Below, piece by piece: positions 34,949-43,244 of a stretch of 64,000 bases of DNA. The DNA is taken from positions 4,264,001 through 4,328,000 of the forward strand of contig AP024676.1 of the NCBI GenBank assembly GCA_025998955.1. The letters run 5' to 3'. The notes beneath the pieces are model-generated. The model was not told the origin of the DNA, made no database searches, and saw only the letters and a list, made by a program, of their open reading frames with translations. Made by a program: the position numbers and the translations under genes. How positions within the stretch are numbered: position 1 is the first letter of the stretch; each line of letters opens with the position of its first letter. Source of the DNA: Candidatus Roseilinea sp. (GTDB lineage Bacteria > Chloroflexota > Anaerolineae > J036 > Brachytrichaceae).

Positions 34949-35944
34949 TCACTTCAGCATCTCATCCTGCGCCATTCGGCCATCGGCCACAGCTTGCCTG
35001 AAGATGGCGATCGTCTCTACCACCGCCTCGGCGAAGGGCTTGCGGGGCACGCCGCCTACCGGCGCGAGCAGCTGCTCCAGCGGCGATCCGTCCATCTCTG
35101 GGGGGAAGGGCAGCGGCTTGTCGTCGAAGGTGATCTGGCCGCGCAGCTCCGGCGCTGCCTGCTCGATGGCCGCTACAACCTCGTACATGCTCAGCACGAT
35201 GCCCGGCGTGTTATAGACCGCCGCACCCTCGAACGGGATCGTCGCGCAGGCGATGAACGTCTTGGCCGTGTCGTCGGCATATTCGTAATCGGCGCGGCCG
35301 CCGTAGCCGATATGGTAAGGCCGGCCCACTGCCGCAGCGAACATCGCCTTGGTCGGCGCGGAGGTCAGGCCTTGGTCGCGCCCCGGCCCGAACACGACAT
35401 ACGGCCGTAGTCCGATTGAGGACAGCTTGTTCTCCTTCCAATACACGCGCGCCGTGCCCTCGTTGGCCAGCTTGTAGACGCCGTAGAGCGTGGCCGGATG
35501 GCCGGTCGCGTCGTGTTGCACCGGTTCGCCTGGCTTGGCGTCGTCCACGTCATACACCGCGGCGCTGCTGGCATAGACGATGCGCTGCGTGCGCCCTTCG
35601 CGCCGCCGCGCCGCCTCGAACACGTTGACCGTGCCGACCACGTTGACCTGGGCGCCGAGCACCGGATTCGCGCGGCAGAACGGCACTTGCAAGCCGGCCA
35701 GGTGGATGACGTGCGTGATGTCGTATTCGTTCATCACCTTCTCGACTTGCGAGAAATCGGTGATGTCCCCGCGCACGAACGTCACGCGCGCGAGTTCGTC
35801 GTCGGTCATGATCAGCTTCAAACGGCGCACGTCGCTGCCCAGGTCGAACACAACGGCGCGCACACCCGATCGCACCAGGTTGCGCACCGTCCACGCGCCG
35901 ATGCAGCCCAACGCGCCGGTAACCAGGAATGTCGTTTCAGCCAT
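34949..35944 (-). CDS. NAD-dependent epimerase/dehydratase (extended SDR)
   Basis: A 331-aa extended short-chain dehydrogenase. Rossmann motif TGALGCIGAW at the N-terminus, HVIHLAGLQVPF, and the catalytic YGVYK with the upstream Ser in YASSAAVYD. It resembles UDP-glucose 4-epimerase-like and GDP-sugar modifying enzymes. ATG 35944 matches the family start; the longer frame is coded by a low-complexity array. It stops 9 bp from the end of the convergent XRE gene. Nucleotide-sugar substrate not determined. Confidence 0.85.
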   Translation of the reverse strand: MAETTFLVTGALGCIGAWTVRNLVRSGVRAVVFDLGSDVRRLKLIMTDDELARVTFVRGDITDFSQVEKVMNEYDITHVIHLAGLQVPFCRANPVLGAQVNVVGTVNVFEAARRREGRTQRIVYASSAAVYDVDDAKPGEPVQHDATGHPATLYGVYKLANEGTARVYWKENKLSSIGLRPYVVFGPGRDQGLTSAPTKAMFAAAVGRPYHIGYGGRADYEYADDTAKTFIACATIPFEGAAVYNTPGIVLSMYEVVAAIEQAAPELRGQITFDDKPLPFPPEMDGSPLEQLLAPVGGVPRKPFAEAVVETIAIFRQAVADGRMAQDEMLK

Positions 35945-35974
35945 AGGTTGCAGGCCAAGTATCGCAGAAGACGC

Positions 35975-36045
35975 AAGGGGACAAGACGCAAAACGTAAAA
36001 CGTGACACCATGTGATACATGACACATGACACATGACACATGCCC
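35975..36045. repeat. (GACACAT)n array between the SDR and methyltransferase genes
   Basis: GACACAT is repeated three times in register (36021-36041), preceded by ACAAGACGCAAAACGTAAAACGTGACACC words. The array fills most of the 130-bp divergent gap. Confidence 0.6.
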
Positions 36046-36077
36046 TGCGACGCGCTCCGGGAGTACACTCCCCGCCG

Positions 36078-36926
36078 ATGCCATTCGGTTCGATCGTGCT
36101 TTCGCACTACCAGGCCCGGCCGCTGCTCGAGGCCAGACGCGCCGGTCAATCCACCGCGCACACCTCGCTCGACCTCAATTGCTCGCGCTGCGATGTTGCG
36201 CTCGACGCCGAAGGCATCGTCTTGCCCGACGGACGACGCATCGCCTGGCGCATCATCGAGCGGGTCGCGGCGTCGGAGAACGGCTGTTATCGTATCGGCG
36301 ACGACGCAGAGAAAATTCAAACCTACTCCGAGGCGACCGGCCGTCACTACAGCCTGTATCCAACGCCGCTTGCGCCGACGATGCTGATCTCCGGCCTGCC
36401 GATGCATCGCATCAAGGATACCGACCCCTATCACGACACGCTGGCGAAGATCGAAGCCGCGTCGCCGAGGCGTGGGCGCGTGCTGGACACATGCACCGGC
36501 CTGGGCTACACCGCGATCGAAGCGGCCAAAATTGCCGACGAAGTGACCACCATCGAACTCGATCCGGCAGCGCAGGAGATCGCTCGGCTCAACCCATGGT
36601 CGCAGGCGCTGTTCGACAACCCGAAGATTGTGCGCATCATCGGCGACAGCTACGACGAGGTGCAACGCTTCGACGATGCATACTTCTCGCGCATCATCCA
36701 TGACCCGCCTACCTTTGCGTTGGCCGGTGACCTGTATTCGGCTGACTTCTACGCAGAATTGTTTCGCGTACTCCAACCGGGCGGCAGGCTGTTTCATTAC
36801 ATCGGCGACCTGGACAGCACCTCCGGCAACCGCACGGCGCGCGGCGTCGTCGAGCGCTTGAAGCGCGCCGGCTTCCGGCGAGTCACGCCAAGGCCGGAAG
36901 CGTTCGGAGTGGTGGCGGACAAATGA
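36078..36926 (+). CDS. Predicted SAM-dependent methyltransferase (COG2521-like)
   Basis: A 282-aa protein with a small N-terminal domain followed by a Rossmann methyltransferase/spermidine-synthase-like domain: [19 protein letters not shown] (SAM binding), TTIELDPAA (acidic strand end), IIHDPPTF (DPP motif) and [13 protein letters not shown]. The DPPTF motif is the form found in the predicted archaeal-type methyltransferase family COG2521. Substrate unknown. ATG 36078 chosen; its 3' end overlaps copD by 4 bp, so the two are coupled. Confidence 0.75.
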   Translation: MPFGSIVLSHYQARPLLEARRAGQSTAHTSLDLNCSRCDVALDAEGIVLPDGRRIAWRIIERVAASENGCYRIGDDAEKIQTYSEATGRHYSLYPTPLAPTMLISGLPMHRIKDTDPYHDTLAKIEAASPRRGRVLDTCTGLGYTAIEAAKIADEVTTIELDPAAQEIARLNPWSQALFDNPKIVRIIGDSYDEVQRFDDAYFSRIIHDPPTFALAGDLYSADFYAELFRVLQPGGRLFHYIGDLDSTSGNRTARGVVERLKRAGFRRVTPRPEAFGVVADK

Positions 36927-37783
36927 GCCTGCTGGTGCGTTGGCTCGTCTTCGCTGCCCTGGTGGTGCTGGCCGGCGCCGTTGCCTTCGAGCCGCTGGTG
37001 ATGCGCACCAGGGCGACCGCGGCTTTACGCGCAGCAGCAGCGCCGGCGCGCACCTGTCTGACGCGATGGGCCATGCTTCTGACCGCCGTTGCATTCGCCC
37101 TAGAGTTCGTCCTGCGTCTCCTCGATAGCGCCGCAACGATCAGGGACATCATCCTGTTCGCCGTACGAATGGCGTTGCTCGGCGGAATGGTCCTCGTGCT
37201 GCGCAGCGGGCGCGACGAACCGCGTGTCCTGATCACCGCAAGCGCTGCGCTCATCCTCACGCAGAGCCTGTCGAGCCGCAGTGCGTCGCAGCCGGCATGG
37301 GTGTTGCCGGTGCTGGCCGATTGGATCCACTTCTCGTTTGCCGCGGTGTGGCTCGGCGGCATTGCCTACTTCGCCAGCGTGCTCGTACCGCTCGTGCTGC
37401 GCCAGCGCCGATTGTTGAGCGATCTCGGCGCGACGATCGAGAAATTCTCCCCGCTGGCGATCATGTCGGTGCTGGTGCTTGGGCTGACCGGCATCATGCA
37501 GAGCGCCAGCTTCGTCGGCAGCTTCGAGGCGCTGCTCAACACCGACTACGGCCGCGCGCTGCTGGCCAAGACCGGCCTCTTCGCCATCCTGATCGGCTTC
37601 GGTGCCTTTCATCAATTCGTGATCGGCCCACAGCTTCGCGCATGGCGCGCGCAGGCGCAATCTTCATACGAAGCCGCCCGGCGCTTCCGCGTCAGCATCG
37701 CAGCCGAGGCAGCGGTCGGCGCGCTCACGTTGGCGGCAGCCGCAGCGATGACCGTGCTGCCGGCCGCAAATCCAGGGCCTTGA
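36923..37783 (+). CDS. CopD-family membrane protein
   Basis: A 286-aa membrane protein with about eight helices. The CopD-domain signature [20 protein letters not shown] is followed by [11 protein letters not shown] and [24 protein letters not shown], with His residues likely to bind copper. It starts in an ATGA overlap with the methyltransferase gene. Unlike many CopD genes no CopC domain precedes it. A degraded copy of its 3' end lies just downstream. Confidence 0.85.
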   Translation: MSLLVRWLVFAALVVLAGAVAFEPLVMRTRATAALRAAAAPARTCLTRWAMLLTAVAFALEFVLRLLDSAATIRDIILFAVRMALLGGMVLVLRSGRDEPRVLITASAALILTQSLSSRSASQPAWVLPVLADWIHFSFAAVWLGGIAYFASVLVPLVLRQRRLLSDLGATIEKFSPLAIMSVLVLGLTGIMQSASFVGSFEALLNTDYGRALLAKTGLFAILIGFGAFHQFVIGPQLRAWRAQAQSSYEAARRFRVSIAAEAAVGALTLAAAAAMTVLPAANPGP

Positions 37784-37821
37784 TAGATAACGGCTGCTGC
37801 ATACACTCCAACATGCTTATG

Positions 37822-38035
37822 CGCGCTGCTTTCGCGTGAGCATCCTCGCCGAAGCGGGCGTGAGCCTGCTCATCCTGTTCGTCGCCGGCGCGCGATTTCA
37901 TCGCGAGCGATGCTGAGAGCCAGGCAATCATTCAGACGCAACAAACTGGCGATTTGACGCTCACGCTTGGCGCAACGCGCGATGGCCTCGGCCCGCATCA
38001 ATTTGCCCTAACGACGGCTCGCATCTTGTCACCAT
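37822..38035 (+). pseudogene. 3' remnant of a second CopD-YtkA/FixH-like gene
   Basis: In one open frame the DNA reads ARCFRVSILAEAGVSLLILF, which matches the end of the intact neighbour ([19 protein letters not shown]), then continues with a strand pattern (GDLTLTLGATRDGLGPHQF) typical of the YtkA/FixH-like domain that follows CopD in fused proteins. No start codon or upstream body is present. It is a truncated paralogue left in the 290-bp gap between copD and the mauB-like gene. Confidence 0.5.
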
Positions 38036-38075
38036 CGTGTACGGGCGGGGCGTTCGATCAAGAAGCCGTGCTTTG

Positions 38076-39353
38076 TCACCGTGTGACCAGCCATGCTGGC
38101 GCTTGGCCGACATCGGGTATGATCTTTACCTCAGCCAGTCTTGCCGTATCTATCACCGCCAGGCTTTGGTTGACGCGACTGACGGAGTATAACTGGGCGC
38201 CATCGGAACTCAGCGCGAAATGGAAAGATGGATCGCTCAATGGGATGACGCCGGTGCGTTGCCCTGTCACTGTGTCGAACACCCAAATCTGTTCAGCATC
38301 ACCCGACTCAGACTCTCTGGGACCCCGGCGAGCCATCCCGACGTACAAGCGCTTGCCATCTGGCGAGGCAGCCATCTTACGTTCGACCCGTGGACTCCAG
38401 CCGCTCGGCAGTTGCAATGGGATGGTTCTGGCAGAACCGGCGCCTGCCAGATCGAATGCGACCACACTCCAGTTGTTGCCCTGAGACGTGGCTTCGCGCA
38501 ACATGAGGTGGAGTCCATCGCTATCGGAGGCAATCGCCCCATCGGTGACAAAGGTCGTCAACAAGCGCGCGTCACCACGTCCGTTGTTATTCGGCACAAC
38601 AGGCAGAGACAGCGCATTGATCGTTTGTAGATCAGTGCTGCGTCCGAATTGCACATCAAACGCTGCCACACGCGCATCGCATACCGAGATTAGACGATTC
38701 GTGTCGGCCAGCCAGACCTTGCCGAATCGTAGACACGAGGCGCCGATGGACATTTCGCCTTCCACTGCTCCATTCGCTGTATTCACTTTGACGATCCGCG
38801 ATGGACTCAGCAGGGCGTATACCCATTGGCCGTCTGACGATACCCACACCTCTTGTTGATAGGGTGCGTGGGCATACAACTCGCGGTCGCCTTTCAATCC
38901 CGTCTCCCAAATAATGGCCTGCGTTTGAGTATCTATCGCGGTCAAAGCATGCACCAGTTCGCCGCGCAACACCCTGGTCCAATAGCTGTCGAGGATATAC
39001 AGCGAGCGACCGTCTCGTGAGAGCGCTGCCGAAGGCGCGTAACGCGCCTCAGTGCTTGCGCGCACCTGACCGCTGGCCGGATCAACCGCCGTCAAAGCCG
39101 ATGTGGGTGGACGCGACAGCATATTCAGGTCAATTACATACACGGTTTCGCTTGACAGCGGCGGCGCCGGTTCGGTTGGAATAGGCTCAAACACCTGGGC
39201 TTGGTTGGTAGGGCTCACAGTTCGCAATTCCGCCGACTCGTTTTGCGCCAGCAAGATTGTTGGCGCGCAGCTCGCATTCAATAAGACGAATACACTGAGC
39301 CATACGGCCAGCACACCCCGCTTCAGGCTCACGCTCTCGTTTATACCTTTCAT
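38076..39353 (-). CDS. Amine dehydrogenase heavy chain-like beta-propeller (MauB-like)
   Basis: A 425-aa exported protein: signal with lipobox-like LNASC, then repeated blades of a seven-bladed propeller (SADGRSLYIL, SSDGQWVYALL, SPDGKRLYVGM and SSDGAQLYSVS-type turns). Stretches align by eye with methylamine dehydrogenase heavy chain: TRVLRGELVHALTAIDTQT with SRIARGERTDYVEVFDPVT, and the last blades (VFDTVTGQRTG ... SLAVIDTARLAEV) with the MauB C-terminus. Strong ribosome site GGAGGTG. It is the last gene of the mau-like locus and forms the partner of the TTQ light chain. General YVTN-type propeller is the alternative if the pairing is wrong. Confidence 0.7.
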   Translation of the reverse strand: MKGINESVSLKRGVLAVWLSVFVLLNASCAPTILLAQNESAELRTVSPTNQAQVFEPIPTEPAPPLSSETVYVIDLNMLSRPPTSALTAVDPASGQVRASTEARYAPSAALSRDGRSLYILDSYWTRVLRGELVHALTAIDTQTQAIIWETGLKGDRELYAHAPYQQEVWVSSDGQWVYALLSPSRIVKVNTANGAVEGEMSIGASCLRFGKVWLADTNRLISVCDARVAAFDVQFGRSTDLQTINALSLPVVPNNNGRGDARLLTTFVTDGAIASDSDGLHLMLREATSQGNNWSVVAFDLAGAGSARTIPLQLPSGWSPRVERKMAASPDGKRLYVGMARRGPRESESGDAEQIWVFDTVTGQRTGVIPLSDPSFHFALSSDGAQLYSVSRVNQSLAVIDTARLAEVKIIPDVGQAPAWLVTR

Positions 39354-39909
39354 GCTTCACCTCCATCAAGCCGTCCATGTGGTGGACAGCAATGCACTCT
39401 TAGTCGCACACTCCATTCCTTATAGCTTCTAATGTGTTGGCAGTCGCTATACGCCGGAGACTGCAAGTGTGGCAAAAAAGATCGCTGTGGCAGCCAGAAC
39501 CCCACCATTCAACATGTGAATAAGCGGTTTGCTCGCGATCATTCCCACGGCAATTTGTCGCGTGTCATAGTCAGTCCGAGCTAAGCCCGTCACCAGCGGT
39601 ACTATGGCAGCACGACCGAGTCCGAAGCACAGAAAGATAGTCATGCCAATAACAGGACCATAGAGCAAGGCGCTCAACGAAACTACGTAGACAGTAGCTA
39701 CTGGTATATAGGTCAGAAAGACAGCTCCGAGCTGGAACCCATAAAACACGGCGACAGTAAGCGGAGGGTAGCGATTACGCCAATCCGACTGCACTTGGCG
39801 CTCCAGTTGCGGATACGGCAACTGAACGATGCCTAGTTCATGTAAAGCATACAGGCCACTTATTACCGCCATAGATACAGATCCCCACATCGAGCCCGAC
39901 GTTAGCTTA

Positions 39910-40824
39910 GAGCCTATCTCTAAACCTCGCATTTGCGCCAACAGATGATGGCGCAGGCGAAAAACAGCAGGGACAGATAATTGCTCGCCTTCTTCTCCCA
40001 GCGAATCAGCAACCGACGAAAGCGATTGAGCCATGAATGAGTCACTTCGACCACCCAGCGGCGCGACTTGCGTCGGCCCGGCTTGCGCTGGCGTTTTTTT
40101 GGGCGTTCTCCTTGTCCGGCACATGGATTTCGTAGCCATGTGCCTGCGCCACCTGACGGCAGGGTTCGCCGCTGTAAGCTTTGTCCAGACACAGATTCTG
40201 CGGGACGGTTTGCGGGTCAGGTCGCTCCACCGGCATGGCATCCAGCGTGGACTCCAGCAACGCGCTATCCGGCGTGTTCGCCCCGCTGACCACGATCGAC
40301 AACGGCACACCCTGCTCATCCACCAACAGACTGCGCTTGACGCCCCTTTTGGCGCGATCCGTAGGGTTTTTGCCTGTCTTTTCGCCCCCCCCCCAGCGGG
40401 GCCTTGGTCATCGCCCCGTCGCCCGCTTGCCACTTCCAGGCGATCCCTTTGACCTCGTCATACTCCGCCAAACCCGCCTGCCACATGCGCTTGAAGACGC
40501 CCGCCTGCACCCAGCGCTGAAAGTAGCGATGGACTGTCTTTCCCGATCCATACTCTTTCGGCATGGCGTTCCACGGAATGCCGGTTCGCAGCGCGTACAA
40601 GATGCCGGTCATGGTCTTGCGCCGGTCTGCTGCCGGCCGCCCACCGATGTGTTTGCGCTGCCGTCCGCGTCCGCGATAGCGCGACTTCGGTTGGGGCAAC
40701 AACGGTTCAATGCGCGCCCACAGACTATCAGACAGCTCCCAACTTGCAACGTCGGCGTATCGCGTCCCACTGGTATTATCCATATCCCTATTATGGCTCG
40801 TTCCGTAAGTTTAGAGATAGGTTC
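39910..40824 (-). mobile_element. IS5-family (IS427-like) insertion sequence, complete
   Basis: 915 bp bounded by imperfect inverted repeats: GAGCCTATCTCTAAACCT at the left end and, as complement, GAACCTATCTCTAAACTT at the right. TTA is duplicated on both sides (39907-39909 and 40825-40827). It carries one transposase gene in the minus direction, with a reading-frame break. It interrupts the mauF-like gene. Confidence 0.9.
39920..40783 (-). pseudogene. IS5-type DDE transposase, in shifted reading frames
   Basis: Part A (40783-about 40390) has the N-terminal DUF4096-like region and the first catalytic Asp (GDGAMTKAPLGG). Part B (about 40388-40106) holds DRAKRG and the second Asp (LCLDKAYSG). 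Part C (about 40106-39920) holds the catalytic Glu (WVVEVTHSWLNRF). A to B needs a shift at a run of ten G, and B to C a -1 shift at a run of seven A. The A7 slip may be programmed, as in related IS elements. The G10 run may be a real frameshift or a sequencing error. Confidence 0.75.
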
Positions 40825-40994
40825 TTAGGGATATTCGCGACGATACCGACTGCACCCAAAATTCCTCCCGTAATGACCGCCGCCATGATAAGACTGGCTG
40901 AGTAAGCCACGATAGCGCGAAACCACTGGCTTCTTGAGGGCATCCCGTCTTTCCCATACACGATGGGATGGATGGTATTGACCATCGAGGTTCC

Positions 40995-41180
40995 TCACCC
41001 TGACCAATTACTTGAGACCCCAGCCAATAGTGCGATGATTGCCAAAAAGATAATGTCGCTGCAACCAAGTCGGAACGCAAGCAAGCCTAACGCAGCCGCA
41101 CCAGCACCCCAGAGCAGACGACGCCAAACTGGCAACAACCGCATTTCAAATGTCCGAGCTGTATAGTCCCGTAACTGCAT
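40995..41180 (-). CDS. Small membrane protein in the mau-like locus
   Basis: A 61-aa protein with a basic N-terminus (RLLPVWRRLLWG) and two hydrophobic stretches (AGAAALGLLAFRLG and IIFLAIIALLAGV). It ends 10 bp before the mauF-like start, so it may be translationally coupled. No ribosome site is clear, and an internal ATG (41144) could be used. I do not recognise the family. Confidence 0.5.
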   Translation of the reverse strand: MQLRDYTARTFEMRLLPVWRRLLWGAGAAALGLLAFRLGCSDIIFLAIIALLAGVSSNWSG

Positions 41181-41230
41181 AGCATTTACGATTCAGACCT
41201 CAACTATTGCGCAAGGCGCTACACGATTAA

Positions 41231-41764
41231 TCAGCATGCGCCGCGATCACATACCGTCGTGCAATAGTATGGTCGTCCACCACTACACCAGTTTGCTGAG
41301 CGATTGCAGTTAAAACCGGGGGGACATCTCTGGTTACCCGACGGATTGGTACACGAGCAGTTTGGATTCTGACACTGCACGCTTGGTAGGCTTCGACAGC
41401 AATCCGCGTATTCCAAGAGGCGCAACTGGCCAGACGGATTACGACAGCAACCGAACCACGAGCCACTCGGCAGAGTACCGTATGGACACATGCAATTGTT
41501 GCCGCCAACGCAGCAAGAACATAGCTTTGGACAGTTGCAGTTGCAATACAACCACGAACTGCAGTCATGATTGGAAGCTTCTACGATATCTACCGTTCGG
41601 TCTACTGGTAGCACTTTTACTATAGTGACACCTGCTGCTGCTATCAGCGCCTTACCTAACCAGGCCAGCAGACCGCGTCGCGATGTCCCTTCGTATAGAG
41701 AGCGACAGGCCTGCTCGAACCAAGAGGTCTTAGCTGCAGCTACATCATCGGATAAGTCATTCAT
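41231..41764 (-). CDS. Methylamine dehydrogenase-type light chain with TTQ site (MauA-like)
   Basis: A 177-aa small subunit of a tryptophan-tryptophylquinone amine dehydrogenase. It has a twin-arginine leader (TSRRGLLAWLGKALIAAAG, RR at 29-30, followed by LPVDR as in MauA). In the mature domain, W103 in GSWFGCC and W159 in ANWCSGG match the two tryptophans that form TTQ, and D121 in YADCC matches the catalytic Asp. There are 22 cysteines in the mature part, against 12 in Paracoccus MauA. ATG 41764 is chosen because it has AGAGG upstream and matches the usual leader; the frame is open to 41872. It lies next to mauD, mauE and a mauB-like gene. Confidence 0.82.
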   Translation of the reverse strand: MNDLSDDVAAAKTSWFEQACRSLYEGTSRRGLLAWLGKALIAAAGVTIVKVLPVDRTVDIVEASNHDCSSWLYCNCNCPKLCSCCVGGNNCMCPYGTLPSGSWFGCCRNPSGQLRLLEYADCCRSLPSVQCQNPNCSCTNPSGNQRCPPGFNCNRSANWCSGGRPYYCTTVCDRGAC

Positions 41765-41917
41765 TGCCTCTGTCTTGTTGTCAGCAAAGTTGGATGGCAA
41801 AGGCGATGTCATCCCAAGTTTCTCCATAAGCTTTACAAAGCTTCTTCGAAGTCGTGCGCACTTGTGGCACAAAACGCTGGATCAAGCCGTGCACTTAATT
41901 AGGATCTCGATTGCCAA

Positions 41918-42553
41918 TCAAGCGTGGCTTTTCTGCATAGCTGCTTCCTCTCCAACCAGTGATTCTTGAGTGTCCATGTAGCTTTGGATGCTGGCATACC
42001 CCGCGTCGGTAGCCGTCAGCAGACTTTCCACCTGCGCAGCGTTGTTAATCAGACCTTTGGCTCGAACGATGCCCAGGTGATCTACCATTACCGCGTAGGG
42101 CGTCACGCCAATCTGATATTGCGAGACCAAATCGGTTGAAGCAGTTAGCGGAATGCGTTCGAGGCGGTGATTAGACACAAAGCGTCGAGCAATTTCGATA
42201 TTCTCGTTGGGAATAACCAGTATGACTTCAAGCTCATCACCCTCAGTGCGGGTCAACGTCTTCAGGTTCGGTAGGATGTCCTTGCACACAGGACATTGGG
42301 TAGATATAAAAACTATGAGGGTGCGTTTTCCGCGTTCAGCACCCATCGTGACTGCGTTGCCAAATACATCAGATGTGTTAAGCGGCGGAGCCGCTTGTCC
42401 CACTTGAGGGCCGGGATTCATTATGCGTGCTCCAGCTGGCCCCAGGCGAACATGGATGACGCCAATCTGGCGTGCCAATGCAGCAATGAACAAGAACTGT
42501 GTCAAGACAAGCAGCCAGAGAACAATATGTGAAAGAGTTAGGATGCTTTCCAT
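41918..42553 (-). CDS. mauD: MauD-like thioredoxin-fold disulfide protein
   Basis: Membrane-anchored thioredoxin-fold protein that helps form the disulfides of the TTQ light chain. N-terminal helix (SHIVLWLLVLTQFLFIAAL), the MauD-type segment RQIGVIHVRLGPAGARIMNPGPQVG, the redox motif CPVC (in STQCPVCKD), and the C-terminal GVTPYAVMVDHLGIVRAKGL. Length 211 aa is normal. Ribosome site ATAAGG. It lies between mauE and mauA. Confidence 0.88.
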   Translation of the reverse strand: MESILTLSHIVLWLLVLTQFLFIAALARQIGVIHVRLGPAGARIMNPGPQVGQAAPPLNTSDVFGNAVTMGAERGKRTLIVFISTQCPVCKDILPNLKTLTRTEGDELEVILVIPNENIEIARRFVSNHRLERIPLTASTDLVSQYQIGVTPYAVMVDHLGIVRAKGLINNAAQVESLLTATDAGYASIQSYMDTQESLVGEEAAMQKSHA

Positions 42554-42569
42554 AGCCTTATCCGAAGGT

Positions 42570-43133
42570 TTATTGTCTTTGACTGAAAGACCGCCTTAAG
42601 AAGTCGAGGCCTGTGCCAAAGAAAAGAAAACCCGCGGTCGCAGTCACCACAAGCATAGCGAATAATGCGAACGAAGCGATATCGTTTCGCCCCAAGGTGA
42701 TGGGGGTGTGTGATGCAGGTGTGGTGGCGATGAATCAGAGCATTATAAATAGACAACCGTTTCGCACAATCAACGGCCACCCTAGTCGCTCATTGATCAA
42801 CTTTCCGACACAGCCACATTGAACGACATTATTCCCGCGTGCCATTTTGATGATGGCGGCAAGCGTAAAGATCATGAGCATGAGACCGCTGAGCATCACA
42901 CCCCAAGCCATCTGCGAATCCGCAACTAGCAGGACGGCAGCAATAAGTTCAAGCTGGGGTATAACACGTGCAAAGAGCTGCGCAGCAGGAGCGGGCAAGA
43001 TGCGGTAGTCCAATACTGTATCGATGAAGTGTCGCTGGTCAAGGAGCTTACCCACGGCTGCCACTGCCATCACCGCAGCTAGTGTCCATCGCGCCCAGAG
43101 CGTAGCTAGGAGCCAGTATTCGCTCATGAACAT
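42570..43133 (-). pseudogene. mauE: mauE with an in-frame TGA stop
   Basis: DoxX/MauE-family membrane protein needed for MauA assembly. The first part (ATG 43133 or 43127) has helices LWARWTLAAVMAVAAVGKLL, LIAAVLLVADS and GLMLMIFTLAAIIKMA and the motif NVVQCGCVGKL. Translation stops at TGA 42737-42735 after NGCLFIML, but the same frame continues for 54 codons (FIATTP ... DIASFALFAMLVVTATAGFLFF ... RSFSQRQ) and ends at TAA 42572-42570. The full frame has the expected length (about 185 aa) and final helix. TGG to TGA is the simplest cause. Confidence 0.8.
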
Positions 43134-43244
43134 TTGACCGACTGTTCGATAAACAGTTTGATGGTCTCTCCGCTCTGCTATTGTAGAAAACAGAAACTGG
43201 TGATCAAGTCCTGACACCGCTCCCACTTTCATTAGAGCAACGCT

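Larger units (their letters stand above)
39447..40985 (-). pseudogene. MauF/CcdA-like membrane protein gene split by an IS element
   Basis: The 5' part (40985-40825) codes for MVNTIHPIVYG ... VGIVANIP with one membrane helix, and the 3' part (39909-39447) for LTSGSMWGSV ... IFFATLAVSGV with about four more helices. Removing the 915-bp element and one TTA copy joins them exactly in frame (IP-K-LTSG) to give a protein of about 205 residues. The position in a mauE-D-A-B locus and the helical pattern suggest MauF, a DsbD/CcdA-like protein required for MauA maturation. The ribosome site is GAGGA upstream of 40985. As it stands the gene cannot make a full protein. Confidence 0.65.

Noticed and set aside
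42735..42737. Selenocysteine at the in-frame TGA of mauE
   Set aside because: SelB is encoded nearby, but the TGA falls in a membrane helix without a redox motif, and the only downstream hairpin (CCCCA-TCACCT-TGGGG, about 28 nt later) lacks the usual apical GU loop. A TGG to TGA change fits better.
42538..42780. 80-aa minus-strand frame between mauE and mauD
   Set aside because: It is an out-of-frame reading of the mauE 3' end, rich in His and Arg, without a ribosome site.
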